Source of the DNA: an uncultured Armatimonadota bacterium
Lineage (GTDB): Bacteria; Armatimonadota; Fimbriimonadia; Fimbriimonadales; Fimbriimonadaceae
DNA length: 64,000 nt
Direction: 5' to 3'
Assembly (NCBI GenBank): GCA_903833215.1
Contig: CAILEM010000064.1
Coordinates: 61,625-125,624, forward strand
This document shows, one piece after another, positions 23,291 to 31,448 of the stretch; within the stretch, counting starts at the first letter, position 1, and every line of letters begins with the position of its first letter. Below the pieces are notes generated by a model, which worked only from the letters and a program-made list of their open reading frames with translations, was not told the DNA's origin and ran no database searches. A program made the translations under genes and the position numbers.

Positions 23291-24062
23291 GGGCTGCCTC
23301 GATGACCTGCTGGTCGACGGCCATCCGAAGGCTTTGGCCCGGCTTCAGTACGAGAAATTCGTCCTCGGGCCAAACGCCAGATAAGAGCCGTTTCAGGAGT
23401 CCAGGGTCTCCCTCTTGCCGATCATAGTTCCAGCCGAGCCAGTCTGCACATCCTTTCGTGTACGCTTCATCGACTTCCGTAGGAAGAACTTTGAGATCGA
23501 CGAATGTCGCTCGATCGTAAGTCGAAAACCATCGCTGTTCCTCTTCCATTAGGAAGTCGGCATCTTCTTCACCATACTTCTCCACGTACTGAGCCCTTAA
23601 GACTTCATATCGCTGTTGTCCGGGAGCGATGTGGTGCCGATTCCAGCCGGGGCTGTACCAGTAGGTTCCTGGATGCTCCTTTGCGTATTTGGCGTACCGC
23701 TCTTTGCTCCCGAGGAGAAGGGTAATGCAGTCGTGGGCGCGCGGGACTACAAACTGAGCTCTGTTCGTATGGACCCCTTCGGTACCTCGACTACAGAGAC
23801 CGTAGCCGACCACGATCGCCTCAATCTCCGGCGACTCGGCCTCGATTCGATCGACAAGCGTCTGAAGCTCTCGCCTCAACTTGTCAGGCTCGTTGTGAAG
23901 CCCTTGGGGAAGCTTCTCCATCCGGCGGACATGAGGTAGCCCTTTAGAAAATGCCTCGATTTCATCTTCGAGCACAGCGCAATAGATCACCGCAACAATT
24001 GGCGGTTTGGATGGAAGTGAAGGGGATAGCACCAATTCCTTTGACACCTCATAAACGGCCAT
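23280..24062 (-). CDS. DUF1638 protein of the corrinoid methyl-transfer locus
   Basis: A 260-residue protein with the DUF1638 core: IVAVIYCAVLEDEIEAF, IEAIVVGYGLCSRGTEGV, FVVPRAHDCITLLLGSKERY and HPGTYWYSPGWNRHHIAPG. From memory, members are typically encoded beside trimethylamine, methanol or methoxy corrinoid methyltransferases, and their role is not established. The conserved cysteines (YC, LCS, DC) and histidines could bind metal or a corrinoid/heme-like ligand, but that is inference. It is upstream of and overlaps the activator gene. Only 24 bases separate it from the divergent GNAT gene. Confidence 0.88.
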   Translation of the reverse strand: MAVYEVSKELVLSPSLPSKPPIVAVIYCAVLEDEIEAFSKGLPHVRRMEKLPQGLHNEPDKLRRELQTLVDRIEAESPEIEAIVVGYGLCSRGTEGVHTNRAQFVVPRAHDCITLLLGSKERYAKYAKEHPGTYWYSPGWNRHHIAPGQQRYEVLRAQYVEKYGEEDADFLMEEEQRWFSTYDRATFVDLKVLPTEVDEAYTKGCADWLGWNYDRQEGDPGLLKRLLSGVWPEDEFLVLKPGQSLRMAVDQQVIEAAHAS

Positions 24063-24074
24063 CGTTCAATCGAG

Positions 24075-24080
24075 TAGCAT
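24075..24080 (+). promoter_or_regulatory. -10 element (TAGCAT) of a probable leaderless gene
   Basis: TAGCAT ends 6 nt before the GTG at 24087 in a 24-nt divergent gap. Confidence 0.45.
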
Positions 24081-24086
24081 CCATTT

Positions 24087-25025
24087 GTGGTTGAATATCG
24101 CTTGCTGTCTGAGTTGGAGATGCCTGCAGCGCTCCGATTGTGGGTCAATGTATTCGGAGTTGAAGCTCAGTTCTTCCAGACCTTGCTCGATTCCGCGGAA
24201 TCCGACGATTTTTCGGTTGGGGCATTTGACGGCAGGAAACTAGTTTCGTCAGTCCATGTATTCACAAGGCGTTTCCGCGACACGGAAGGCAACCCGAACA
24301 AAGTGGGTGGGATCGGCAGCGTCAGCACCCTGCCAGAAGCTCGAAGCAAGGGACATTCTTCGCGACTCCTGCAAATGTCGATCGCAGAAATGGCAGCTCG
24401 AGGATTCCAGTGGAGTTATCTTGGGACAGGTGTGAATGACCACTACGCACGCCACGGCTGGCGATCGGTAAGCACACCTTATTTCAAAGGCACGATTCGC
24501 GAGCCCAACCCATCTGGGCCGATCGAGAAGGCTGAAGTGACGGATGCACTCTTGGCCGAGATGGCCATTGTCCATGGGGCTCATACAGCCAAGACACCGA
24601 TGGCAAATGCCCGGTCAAAGAAAATGTGGGACCATGCGGTTCGGTACCGACTCACCTGCCCTCCTGATGAAGTGTTCACATCTTACGAAGGTGGAAAACT
24701 CGCTGCCTATCTGGTCACGCGGCAGTTTGAAGACAACCTCCAATTCGTAGAATCGGCCTGTCTCGTTGGAGCAGAGGACTCCCTCCGAGATCTCGTTCAA
24801 GGTCGGCTTGGGCTCGCCGCCTCAAAAGGGATGACTAAGATTGGATGCTCACTGGCAGCCGAAGATCCTGCGGTACAAATTTGCCGTTCTGCGTGCCCCG
24901 ATCTACAACCGGCAGAAGATCGCGCCTGGATGGTCCAGCCGATCGCCGACAGAATCTCCTTACCCGCCCTCGTCTCCATCCACGCCGATCCTCGTGCCCG
25001 ACGAAGTGACTTGGATAATTTCTAG
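24087..25025 (+). CDS. GNAT-family acetyltransferase (Eis-like layout)
   Basis: A 312-residue protein with a GTG start. Residues about 10-130 form the acetyl-CoA-binding GNAT domain: FSVGAFDGRKLVSSVHVFTR, VGGIGSVSTLPEARSKGHSS (the acetyl-CoA loop, with SKGHSS in place of RGxGxG) and RLLQMSIAEMAARGFQWSYL. A second, weaker GNAT lobe follows (KLAAYLVTRQFEDNLQFVE). The protein and its substrate are not otherwise recognisable. It starts almost back-to-back with the DUF1638 gene and precedes the glycoside hydrolase run, with its own -10-like hexamer, so it may be an independent unit. Confidence 0.75.
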   Translation: MVEYRLLSELEMPAALRLWVNVFGVEAQFFQTLLDSAESDDFSVGAFDGRKLVSSVHVFTRRFRDTEGNPNKVGGIGSVSTLPEARSKGHSSRLLQMSIAEMAARGFQWSYLGTGVNDHYARHGWRSVSTPYFKGTIREPNPSGPIEKAEVTDALLAEMAIVHGAHTAKTPMANARSKKMWDHAVRYRLTCPPDEVFTSYEGGKLAAYLVTRQFEDNLQFVESACLVGAEDSLRDLVQGRLGLAASKGMTKIGCSLAAEDPAVQICRSACPDLQPAEDRAWMVQPIADRISLPALVSIHADPRARRSDLDNF

Positions 25026-25058
25026 TCGACACTCCCCGACTCTGGCAGGATTGCCCGG

Positions 25059-25064
25059 TATCTT
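25059..25064 (+). promoter_or_regulatory. -10 element (TATCTT) of a probable leaderless gene
   Basis: TATCTT ends 6 nt before the GTG at 25071; no Shine-Dalgarno sequence precedes it. Confidence 0.45.
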
Positions 25065-25070
25065 CTGTGA

Positions 25071-25964
25071 GTGACACCGAAGATGAGCGGAAATCCAATC
25101 CTGCCAGGTTGGTATGCGGACCCCGAACTACACGCCTTTCGAGGCCGATTTTACGTCTACCCAACGTTTTCGGCCCCCTACGAAGAGCAGACTTTCTATG
25201 AGGTTTGGTCCTCTGACGATCTTACGGACTGGAAGAATGAAGGCGTTATTCTTGATTTCGCGGATGTGCCTTGGAGCACAAATCGAGCCGCCTGGGCACC
25301 ATCGGTATGTGAGAAAGACGGCAAGTTCTACATTTACTTCTCGGCTGGAGACGGTGCCGGCTTGGGCGTCGCCGTTTCCGATGATCCGACAGGTCCCTTT
25401 GTAGATGCCCTCGGTCATCCACTCGTGACCGAGTATCACCACGGTGCCCAGCCGATCGATGCTCACGCATTCATTGACGACGACGGCACACCTTATCTTT
25501 ACTGGGGTGGTTGGCGAAAGGCAGTTGTTTCACGACTTTCTGACGACATGGTTCATCTTGAAGGCGAAATCGTAGAGATAACACCCGCCAACTATGTCGA
25601 GGGGCCATTCATGGTGAAGCACGACGGGCGGTATGTGTTCATGTGGTCCGAAGGAAACTGGACAGACTCGACCTACGCTGTTGCCTATGCAATCTCTGAC
25701 TCACCCTTCGGGCCGTTCGAACGGATCGAAGCCATCCTAGGTAGTGAGCCCGGAATCGCAGACGGAGCAGGCCACCACTCCGTCCTGAACATACCGGGCA
25801 CAGATGATTACGTGATTTGCTACCATCGCCGATTACTCGGGGATAACAATCCTCATCATCGTGTCACGTGTCTCGAACCATTGCATTTCCGACCAGATGG
25901 CACAATTGAGCCAGTTCGCCTCACCAACGATGGCGTCGCTGCCGTATCGGTAACCCTCGAATGA
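25071..25964 (+). CDS. GH43 family glycoside hydrolase
   Basis: A 297-residue five-blade propeller enzyme without a signal peptide. The GH43 catalytic acids are visible: the base Asp in GWYADPELH, the pKa-modulating Asp in QPIDAHAFIDDDG and the general acid Glu in YVEGPFMVKHDG. Other family text is RAAWAPSVCEKDGKFYIYFS and GAGHHSVLNIPGTDDYVICY. GH43 enzymes release arabinose, xylose or galactose from pectin and hemicellulose side chains; the specificity is open. The start is GTG 25071, or ATG 25083. The last four bases overlap the start of the GH13 gene (ATGA), so the two are coupled. Confidence 0.88.
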   Translation: MTPKMSGNPILPGWYADPELHAFRGRFYVYPTFSAPYEEQTFYEVWSSDDLTDWKNEGVILDFADVPWSTNRAAWAPSVCEKDGKFYIYFSAGDGAGLGVAVSDDPTGPFVDALGHPLVTEYHHGAQPIDAHAFIDDDGTPYLYWGGWRKAVVSRLSDDMVHLEGEIVEITPANYVEGPFMVKHDGRYVFMWSEGNWTDSTYAVAYAISDSPFGPFERIEAILGSEPGIADGAGHHSVLNIPGTDDYVICYHRRLLGDNNPHHRVTCLEPLHFRPDGTIEPVRLTNDGVAAVSVTLE

Positions 25965-27328
25965 AACCAAGACGTTCCCTGCTGGTACCGTGCGCGGTCA
26001 TCGCGATGACTCCCCTGACGTTTGCGAGCCCTCCACAGTCGTACGTGCCGCCGATAGAAAAAGCGGTGGTCTATGAGGTGAATTTCAGGGCGTTTGGTCC
26101 AAAAGTCGGCTTCGCAGCAGTCAAAGCCCGTCTGCCGAAAATGAAGGCACTCGGGGTCAACGTGATTTGGTTGATGCCAGTCCAACCGGTCGGCAAGCTT
26201 CGCTCGGTGGGTCAACTTGGGTCACCTTATTCCTTGGCGGATTACGATAGCGTCAACCCAGAATTCGGCACGTCGTCCGATCTTCGCGAGTTCGTAAAGG
26301 CAGCTCACAAACTCAAGATGGGCGTCATTCTTGATTGGGTTCCCGATCATACGGCATGGGACCATGCTTGGATTACAGCCCACCCAGATTGGTATCTGAA
26401 AACGCCAAGCGGGCAGATCTCCATCCCGCGGGGAACAAATTGGAACGATGTCGCTGGGCTTGATTTCAGCAACGCAGCGATGCGGACTGCAATGATTCAA
26501 TCGATGAAGGGTTGGATATCCAACTACGACATCGATGGCTTTCGATGTGATGCGGCAGATCGGATGCCGCAGACCTTCTGGAAGTCTGCCATGGGTTCAC
26601 TGCGCGCATCCACGCCGAAGAAGTTACTGATGCTTGCCGAGGGCTTCGCAGCCGAAAACTATGCCTCGGGTTTTGATCTTACTTACGGATGGAACTTCAA
26701 CTCACGGCTACGTGAGATTTTCAAGGGTAAGTCTGCATCGGAGCTATCCGCATCGGCAAAGTTCGAACAACGCGGTATTCCCATTGGTGCGGGGCGGCTG
26801 AGGTTTACAACCAACCACGACATCGCGGCATGGGAAGGCTCGGAGGCCGAACTCTATCACACACCAGCCGGGGCGCGGACTGCCTTTGCCATTACGGCTC
26901 TCTACGGTGGGGTGCCACTTATATACACCGGCCAAGAGGTCGGATTCTCGAAGAGGATTCCGATCTTCGATCAGTCAAGCATCGACTGGCCTTTGCATTC
27001 GGAAGTGACCGAATGGATGTCTAGGCTCATCGACTTCAGGCAACGCCAAAAGGCACTGCAGACTGGATCTGTATCCGATTTCTCCTCAAAGGATGTGGTT
27101 GCATTTATCCGCTCCAACGACAAAGACGAGATCATGGTGCTCGCCAACGTGCGTGGTCAGTCCAGCTCAACTGCCATACCCCAGGAGAACCCAGGCGAAT
27201 GGAAGGATGTCTTGGCAAAACGAACGTTGGTTGTCACGGAGCAAATGGTCCTAGGGGCCCACGAGCATCTCGTTCTGCAACGCCGGCGCGATCCTGCCAG
27301 GAAGCTTTATGAAGCGAGGGTTCGGTAA
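25961..27328 (+). CDS. GH13 alpha-amylase-family enzyme, exported
   Basis: A 455-residue protein with a signal peptide (MKPRRSLLVPCAVIAMTPLTF). The four GH13 regions are present: region I DWVPDH, region II GFRCDAAD with nucleophile D197, region III LMLAEGF with acid/base E227, region IV RFTTNHD with D287. The short C-terminal beta domain ends at LVLQRR. It would cleave alpha-glucosidic bonds (starch- or glycogen-like or short malto-oligosaccharides) outside the cytoplasm. Domain B is short. It is coupled to the preceding GH43 gene by ATGA overlap, with GH35 following after 33 bases. Confidence 0.9.
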   Translation: MKPRRSLLVPCAVIAMTPLTFASPPQSYVPPIEKAVVYEVNFRAFGPKVGFAAVKARLPKMKALGVNVIWLMPVQPVGKLRSVGQLGSPYSLADYDSVNPEFGTSSDLREFVKAAHKLKMGVILDWVPDHTAWDHAWITAHPDWYLKTPSGQISIPRGTNWNDVAGLDFSNAAMRTAMIQSMKGWISNYDIDGFRCDAADRMPQTFWKSAMGSLRASTPKKLLMLAEGFAAENYASGFDLTYGWNFNSRLREIFKGKSASELSASAKFEQRGIPIGAGRLRFTTNHDIAAWEGSEAELYHTPAGARTAFAITALYGGVPLIYTGQEVGFSKRIPIFDQSSIDWPLHSEVTEWMSRLIDFRQRQKALQTGSVSDFSSKDVVAFIRSNDKDEIMVLANVRGQSSSTAIPQENPGEWKDVLAKRTLVVTEQMVLGAHEHLVLQRRRDPARKLYEARVR

Positions 27329-27361
27329 CCTCAGAATTGATCGCCGTTAGGCAATCATCCT

Positions 27362-29806
27362 ATGAGACGCGCATTCTCCGCTTTGTCGGTCCTCAGCAGT
27401 GTGCTCCTCACGTCAGGCGCCCCTATGCCACGTCAAATTCAAGTTAATAGCCCGCTTCGAGTCAGAATTTTGTCCCAGCCGGATCTTGCGAGCATCCAAC
27501 TTTCGGCAAACAGGAACCCATCCGGTTCTGCGATTACCTCAGACAACTTGTCACTCATGTTGGACGGGAAGCGTTGGATTCCAAGGATGGGGGAATTCCA
27601 TTACTCAAGATTTGACCCGAAACAATGGCGTGAAGAGCTTCTGAAAATGAAAGCGGGTGGTATCGATATCGTTTCCACCTACGTGTTCTGGATTCACCAC
27701 GAAGAGGTCCGAGACCAGTGGGATTGGAAGGGGCAGAAGAACCTGCGGAAATTTCTTCAGCTGTGCAAAGAGCTCAACCTGAAGGCGATGGTTCGTGGTG
27801 GACCATGGGCGCATGGAGAATGCCGGAATGGCGGTTTACCCGATTGGTTGGTGAAAGGGTACAAAACCCGCACTTCCGACCCTGCCTACCTGGAGCAGGT
27901 GAAACAGCTTTACGGGCAGATTGCGAAGCAGATTAAGGGCCTGTCGTGGGCAGAAGGCGGCCCCGTCGTCGGGTTCCAGGTTGAAAACGAATTCTATGGC
28001 CCGGGCAGCTATTTCGTCGCGCTAAAGCAGATGGCGTTGGGTGTCGGCATTCATGTGCCGATCTTCACCCGTACCGGCTGGCCATTGCCTTCCAGTCCCG
28101 TTGCGGCGGGCGAGGTCTTCCCGATGTTTGGCGGTTATCCTGTTGGCTTCTGGGACCGAGGAACCGAGGAAACCGCGAGCAAATACGCCAACAACTACGT
28201 CATCAGCCCTATTCGAAACCCGGACGACATCTTCCAAGGGACAAAGCCCAAAGGCTCCAAACACGATACTAGTGACACGTCGATCTACCCGTACCTGTGC
28301 TGTGAAATCGGAGGCGGCATGGCGATGAGTTACCATCGCCGCCCGCTGGTTTTGCCAAACGAAATTGGGAGCCTTGCGTTTGTCAAGGTGGCTTCTGGCG
28401 CGGTCCTTCCCGGCTTCTACATGTATCACGGTGGAACGAATCCCGAAGGGCACCTTTCGTATCTGAACGAAACCCAAGCGACTGGCTATTGGAACGACAA
28501 TCCCGTTAAGACATACGATTTCCAGGCGCCTCTTGGCGAGTTTGGACAGGTGCGCGATCACTATCACCTTCTTCGACGGATGCATCTCTTCCTCCAAGAC
28601 TTTGGCAGCGAGGTTGGTGGCATGCCAACTTTCATGCCCGATTCGGCTCCGAAAAATAGCGAAGACATTAAAAGCCTTCGATGGTCCGTTCGATCGAACG
28701 GCAAGAGCGGAGTTCTCTTCGTCAATAACTTCCAGCGGCTGAAGCCGATGCCCGAACGGCCAGGTACGCAGTTTTGCGTCCAAACCGAGACCGGTGAACA
28801 GGTCATTCCTTCGACTCCCATCACTATTCCCGCCGATTCGTATTTCAATTGGCCCATCGACTGGAATTTGCATGGCGCGGTACTTCGGTATGCAACAGCT
28901 CAACCCATCTGCAACCTTGAAGAAGGCGATCAGGCGAACTACTTTTTCGCCTCTGTGCCGGGCATCGAGTCCGAGTTTGTTTTCGATTCCAAAGACGTCC
29001 AGGTTCAAACCTGCCTGGGGAAGGTTGACAGAACCGATTCAGGGATTCGCGCTCTCCACGTACGTCAAGGACTCCGTCCCGCCATCATCCTGCGAACATC
29101 GTCTGGAAAGAAAGTCCGAATCTTCCTTTTGACCAACGAGCAAAGTCTTCATCTCTGGAAAGGAAACTTGGGCGGCACTGAGAGAGTCGTCGTGTCGAAA
29201 GACAACATTCAGTTCGACGGTGACTCGCTCAAGGTCTCGAATGACTCCTCGCTTAGTGCTGAACTGGCCATGATGCCTTCACCGAAGACTCTTTCTTACG
29301 AGGACACCACCCTCATTGGAGAAGATCAGGATGGGTTTGGCAAGTTCTCCATCCCTGAAATGCAGTCAAGTACGAACAAGGTGTCTTTCGAACAAATCCA
29401 GCAACCAAGCAAGCCGCGCGAAATTCACATGGGAAGTCAGGGAGTAGCCGAGCAACCCGGCGATGCCGATTTCGACGGGGCTGGGGTCTGGCGAATTCAC
29501 CTCAAGCGAAGCCGGAAACCTCAGCGAATCATCGTCCAATATCGAGGTGATGTCGCTCGACTTTACGTAGGTGGGAAACTCGTTCTCGACAACTTCTATA
29601 ACGGGACTGCAATGGAGTTCAACCCCGATGCGTTTGGTCCAGACGTGTACAAGAAGGAATTGCTCCTAAAGATCCTTCCGCTGAAGGCGGATGCGCCGAT
29701 CTATTTGGCACCTTCGGTCAAAGCCGCGATCGCTGGAGATCAGCCAATCTGTAGCCTCGATAAGGTCGAGTCTGTCAAGCAACTCTCAACGATCTTGCGC
29801 CTATGA
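27362..29806 (+). CDS. GH35 beta-galactosidase-family enzyme, exported
   Basis: An 814-residue protein with a signal peptide ending near residue 20. The GH35 barrel shows MGEFHYSRFDPKQWREELLK, GGIDIVSTYVFWIHHEE, VRGGPWAHGECRNGGLPDWL, the acid/base E210 in GFQVENEFYGPG and the nucleophile E315 in LCCEIGGGM. The C-terminal 400 residues contain beta-sandwich modules typical of the family (LSAELAMMPSPK; VWRIHLKRSRKPQRIIVQYR). It is likely to release terminal beta-galactose from pectic galactan or arabinogalactan. It closes a plus-strand run with GH43 and GH13. Confidence 0.9.
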   Translation: MRRAFSALSVLSSVLLTSGAPMPRQIQVNSPLRVRILSQPDLASIQLSANRNPSGSAITSDNLSLMLDGKRWIPRMGEFHYSRFDPKQWREELLKMKAGGIDIVSTYVFWIHHEEVRDQWDWKGQKNLRKFLQLCKELNLKAMVRGGPWAHGECRNGGLPDWLVKGYKTRTSDPAYLEQVKQLYGQIAKQIKGLSWAEGGPVVGFQVENEFYGPGSYFVALKQMALGVGIHVPIFTRTGWPLPSSPVAAGEVFPMFGGYPVGFWDRGTEETASKYANNYVISPIRNPDDIFQGTKPKGSKHDTSDTSIYPYLCCEIGGGMAMSYHRRPLVLPNEIGSLAFVKVASGAVLPGFYMYHGGTNPEGHLSYLNETQATGYWNDNPVKTYDFQAPLGEFGQVRDHYHLLRRMHLFLQDFGSEVGGMPTFMPDSAPKNSEDIKSLRWSVRSNGKSGVLFVNNFQRLKPMPERPGTQFCVQTETGEQVIPSTPITIPADSYFNWPIDWNLHGAVLRYATAQPICNLEEGDQANYFFASVPGIESEFVFDSKDVQVQTCLGKVDRTDSGIRALHVRQGLRPAIILRTSSGKKVRIFLLTNEQSLHLWKGNLGGTERVVVSKDNIQFDGDSLKVSNDSSLSAELAMMPSPKTLSYEDTTLIGEDQDGFGKFSIPEMQSSTNKVSFEQIQQPSKPREIHMGSQGVAEQPGDADFDGAGVWRIHLKRSRKPQRIIVQYRGDVARLYVGGKLVLDNFYNGTAMEFNPDAFGPDVYKKELLLKILPLKADAPIYLAPSVKAAIAGDQPICSLDKVESVKQLSTILRL

Positions 29807-29820
29807 TGTTTGACCTATGG

Positions 29821-30399
29821 CTAGACTTTCACCACGGTGATTTTGATCTTTGGCTCAGACGCAGTTACCGGTTGGACACCACTATCGGTTTGCCCTAACT
29901 TCAAATGCGGATCGGCGGCGGAATAAATCACGGTTTCACCCTGCTTCACGCGATAAATGGACTTCACGAGGCTTGAATTTGGCCAGAGGAATTGGACGGC
30001 CAAGGTAATTGTTCCATCCGCGTTGATTCTGGGCACCAACGACACCGACAGTCCGATTTCCTTGTCAGACGTCTCCCATTCCTGCATATTGAGAATGTTC
30101 GCGGAAACTTCGTAGGAAGTCTTGTCCGCTTCCGACTGTATCGAGAGTTTGACGGTGAGCCGCCGTCGGGCAACGTCGAACAATTCGACATAGCTGCGCG
30201 TTGCTTTCATTTGGTCGGGCTTACCTTTGACGGTAATAATCCCCTTCGTATCATCGGCCGTCAATGTCACGCCTGGTTCCTCTAGCGGCTGGATCGCTGC
30301 CATCAGTTTTGAGGCACGCTGGTGGCGGACAGGAATTGTCGTGGTGTCGGCTTGGTGGAAGCCGATCGCAGTGAAGGCTAGCAGGCAGGTGAAGATCAT
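29821..30399 (-). CDS. Exported protein with secretin-type N-domain
   Basis: ATG 30399 is chosen because GAGGAG lies 5 nt upstream; the frame is open to 30432. About 192 residues with a signal peptide (MIFTCLLAFTAIGFHQA). The stretch IPVRHQRASKLMAAIQPLEE, LTADDTKGIITVKGKPDQMK and SYVELFDVARRRLTVKLSI is the alpha/beta N1/N-domain pattern of secretins (GspD/PilQ). It is followed by the first strands of a secretin-like sheet, but the pore-forming domain is missing. It may be a small relative or an accessory of type II/IV secretion. It converges on the GH35 gene with 14 bases between stops. Confidence 0.55.
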   Translation of the reverse strand: MIFTCLLAFTAIGFHQADTTTIPVRHQRASKLMAAIQPLEEPGVTLTADDTKGIITVKGKPDQMKATRSYVELFDVARRRLTVKLSIQSEADKTSYEVSANILNMQEWETSDKEIGLSVSLVPRINADGTITLAVQFLWPNSSLVKSIYRVKQGETVIYSAADPHLKLGQTDSGVQPVTASEPKIKITVVKV

Positions 30400-30511
30400 A
30401 GAACTCCTCGGTGTTCGATAGACGGTCCTCAAGCCACAAACCGTTCAATGCCATATCTCGCCGTTTGGGCAAGAAAACACAGCGCAACGTCGTTCTGTGC
30501 CCAACGTAAGA

Positions 30512-30517
30512 TAAAGT
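30512..30517 (+). promoter_or_regulatory. -10 element (TAAAGT) of a probable leaderless gene
   Basis: TAAAGT ends 6 nt before ATG 30524; a second candidate, TAAGAT, lies at 30507-30512. Confidence 0.4.
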
Positions 30518-30523
30518 AAAAAC

Positions 30524-30943
30524 ATGCTGCAAAATGAGCCGCAGACACGAACGACCGTTGACTCCAAAACAGCGGAAGAAGCCCTCGCGCTCGCGTTGCG
30601 ACTTCAGCAAGAGAAGGGTGACCGGGTTTCGATTGAAGAACTCCACCGAACGGCCGATGAAGCTGGGATCGACCGTGAGTATCTCGATTCTGCGCTGAAG
30701 CACATGGCTCACAAAGAAGAGCAAGCTGAAGTCGTTTCGCAGTATCAACGCCCGAGGGTTTTCGCCATGGCCGTCGGCATGGCAGTAGCCGTCTTCATTG
30801 TTATGATTGCTCGCACTGCACCAGAAGTTGCCGAGTCCCCCGCCTTCTTCGCCTCCTTCGCGCTCTTCGCCCTACTCGGTCGGAAAGCTATGAAGGGCCG
30901 CATGCGAGACGGCACCCGCCGCCGCTTCCGCGACCGGTTTTAG
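30524..30943 (+). CDS. Small protein with helical domain and two membrane segments
   Basis: A 139-residue protein I cannot assign to a family. Residues 15-70 are strongly helical and charged (TAEEALALALRLQQEKGDRV; AGIDREYLDSALKHMAHKEE). Two adjacent membrane segments follow (PRVFAMAVGMAVAVFIVMIA; SPAFFASFALFALLG), then an arginine-rich tail. This resembles the small helical region plus transmembrane hairpin seen in several uncharacterised bacterial proteins. It is divergent from the secretin-domain gene. Confidence 0.6.
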   Translation: MLQNEPQTRTTVDSKTAEEALALALRLQQEKGDRVSIEELHRTADEAGIDREYLDSALKHMAHKEEQAEVVSQYQRPRVFAMAVGMAVAVFIVMIARTAPEVAESPAFFASFALFALLGRKAMKGRMRDGTRRRFRDRF

Positions 30944-31448
30944 ACATTGACCGCATGGCGAGTGTTAAGGCAAAAAGCCGCAATCTGGCAGTCGTAAATG
31001 GTCAGCCTCAGATGGCTAACTGAGTGTCCTTCCGTCGAACGCTGATGGCGTTCTGTCCTCAAAGCCCAGTGTTGCGTCGCGGAGCGAGGCTACGGTGGGG
31101 TAGTAGATCACGGTCCGGTCAACGCCAAAGGTGTTGCGTCCCCGGCTGGGCGTGTGCTTACCAGTGGAAAGGCTTCGGGTTACTCTCAAGGAGCATCTCC
31201 CCAAGCGTTTCCAGACTCAACACTTTCAGCGTTGATCGTTTGCCGCCTATTGAACCCAGGGAAGCGCCCTCGCGGGCGCATCCCTGGGCTTTGATGACAA
31301 AACACCTTCGGCGTTTGGGGTGGTTTGAATTCGGCGAGTTTGGAACGCCATTCAGGGCTGCACTACGGTGAGAAGATCCTCATCCAGCCGGGCAACGCAG
31401 CACGCTCAATGACTTCAACCTCAATCCAATTGAGTCACATACAAGTGG
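30944..31448. repeat. 505-bp gap with a large stem-loop and repeated phrases
   Basis: No gene seen. At 31255-31288 CCCAGGGA-A-GCGCCC, a TCGC loop and GGGCGC-A-TCCCTGGG make a near-perfect 14-bp stem with one A/A mismatch. It is flanked by AACACCTTCGGCGTTT (31304) and a GTTGCGTCGCGGAGCGAGGC phrase at 31070. This type of sequence looks like a dispersed non-coding element rather than a terminator, because no T-tract follows. Confidence 0.6.

Noticed and set aside
28022..29008. 328-residue minus-strand frame inside the GH35 gene
   Set aside because: Shadow of a well-supported glycoside hydrolase; no ribosome site and no protein-like motif.
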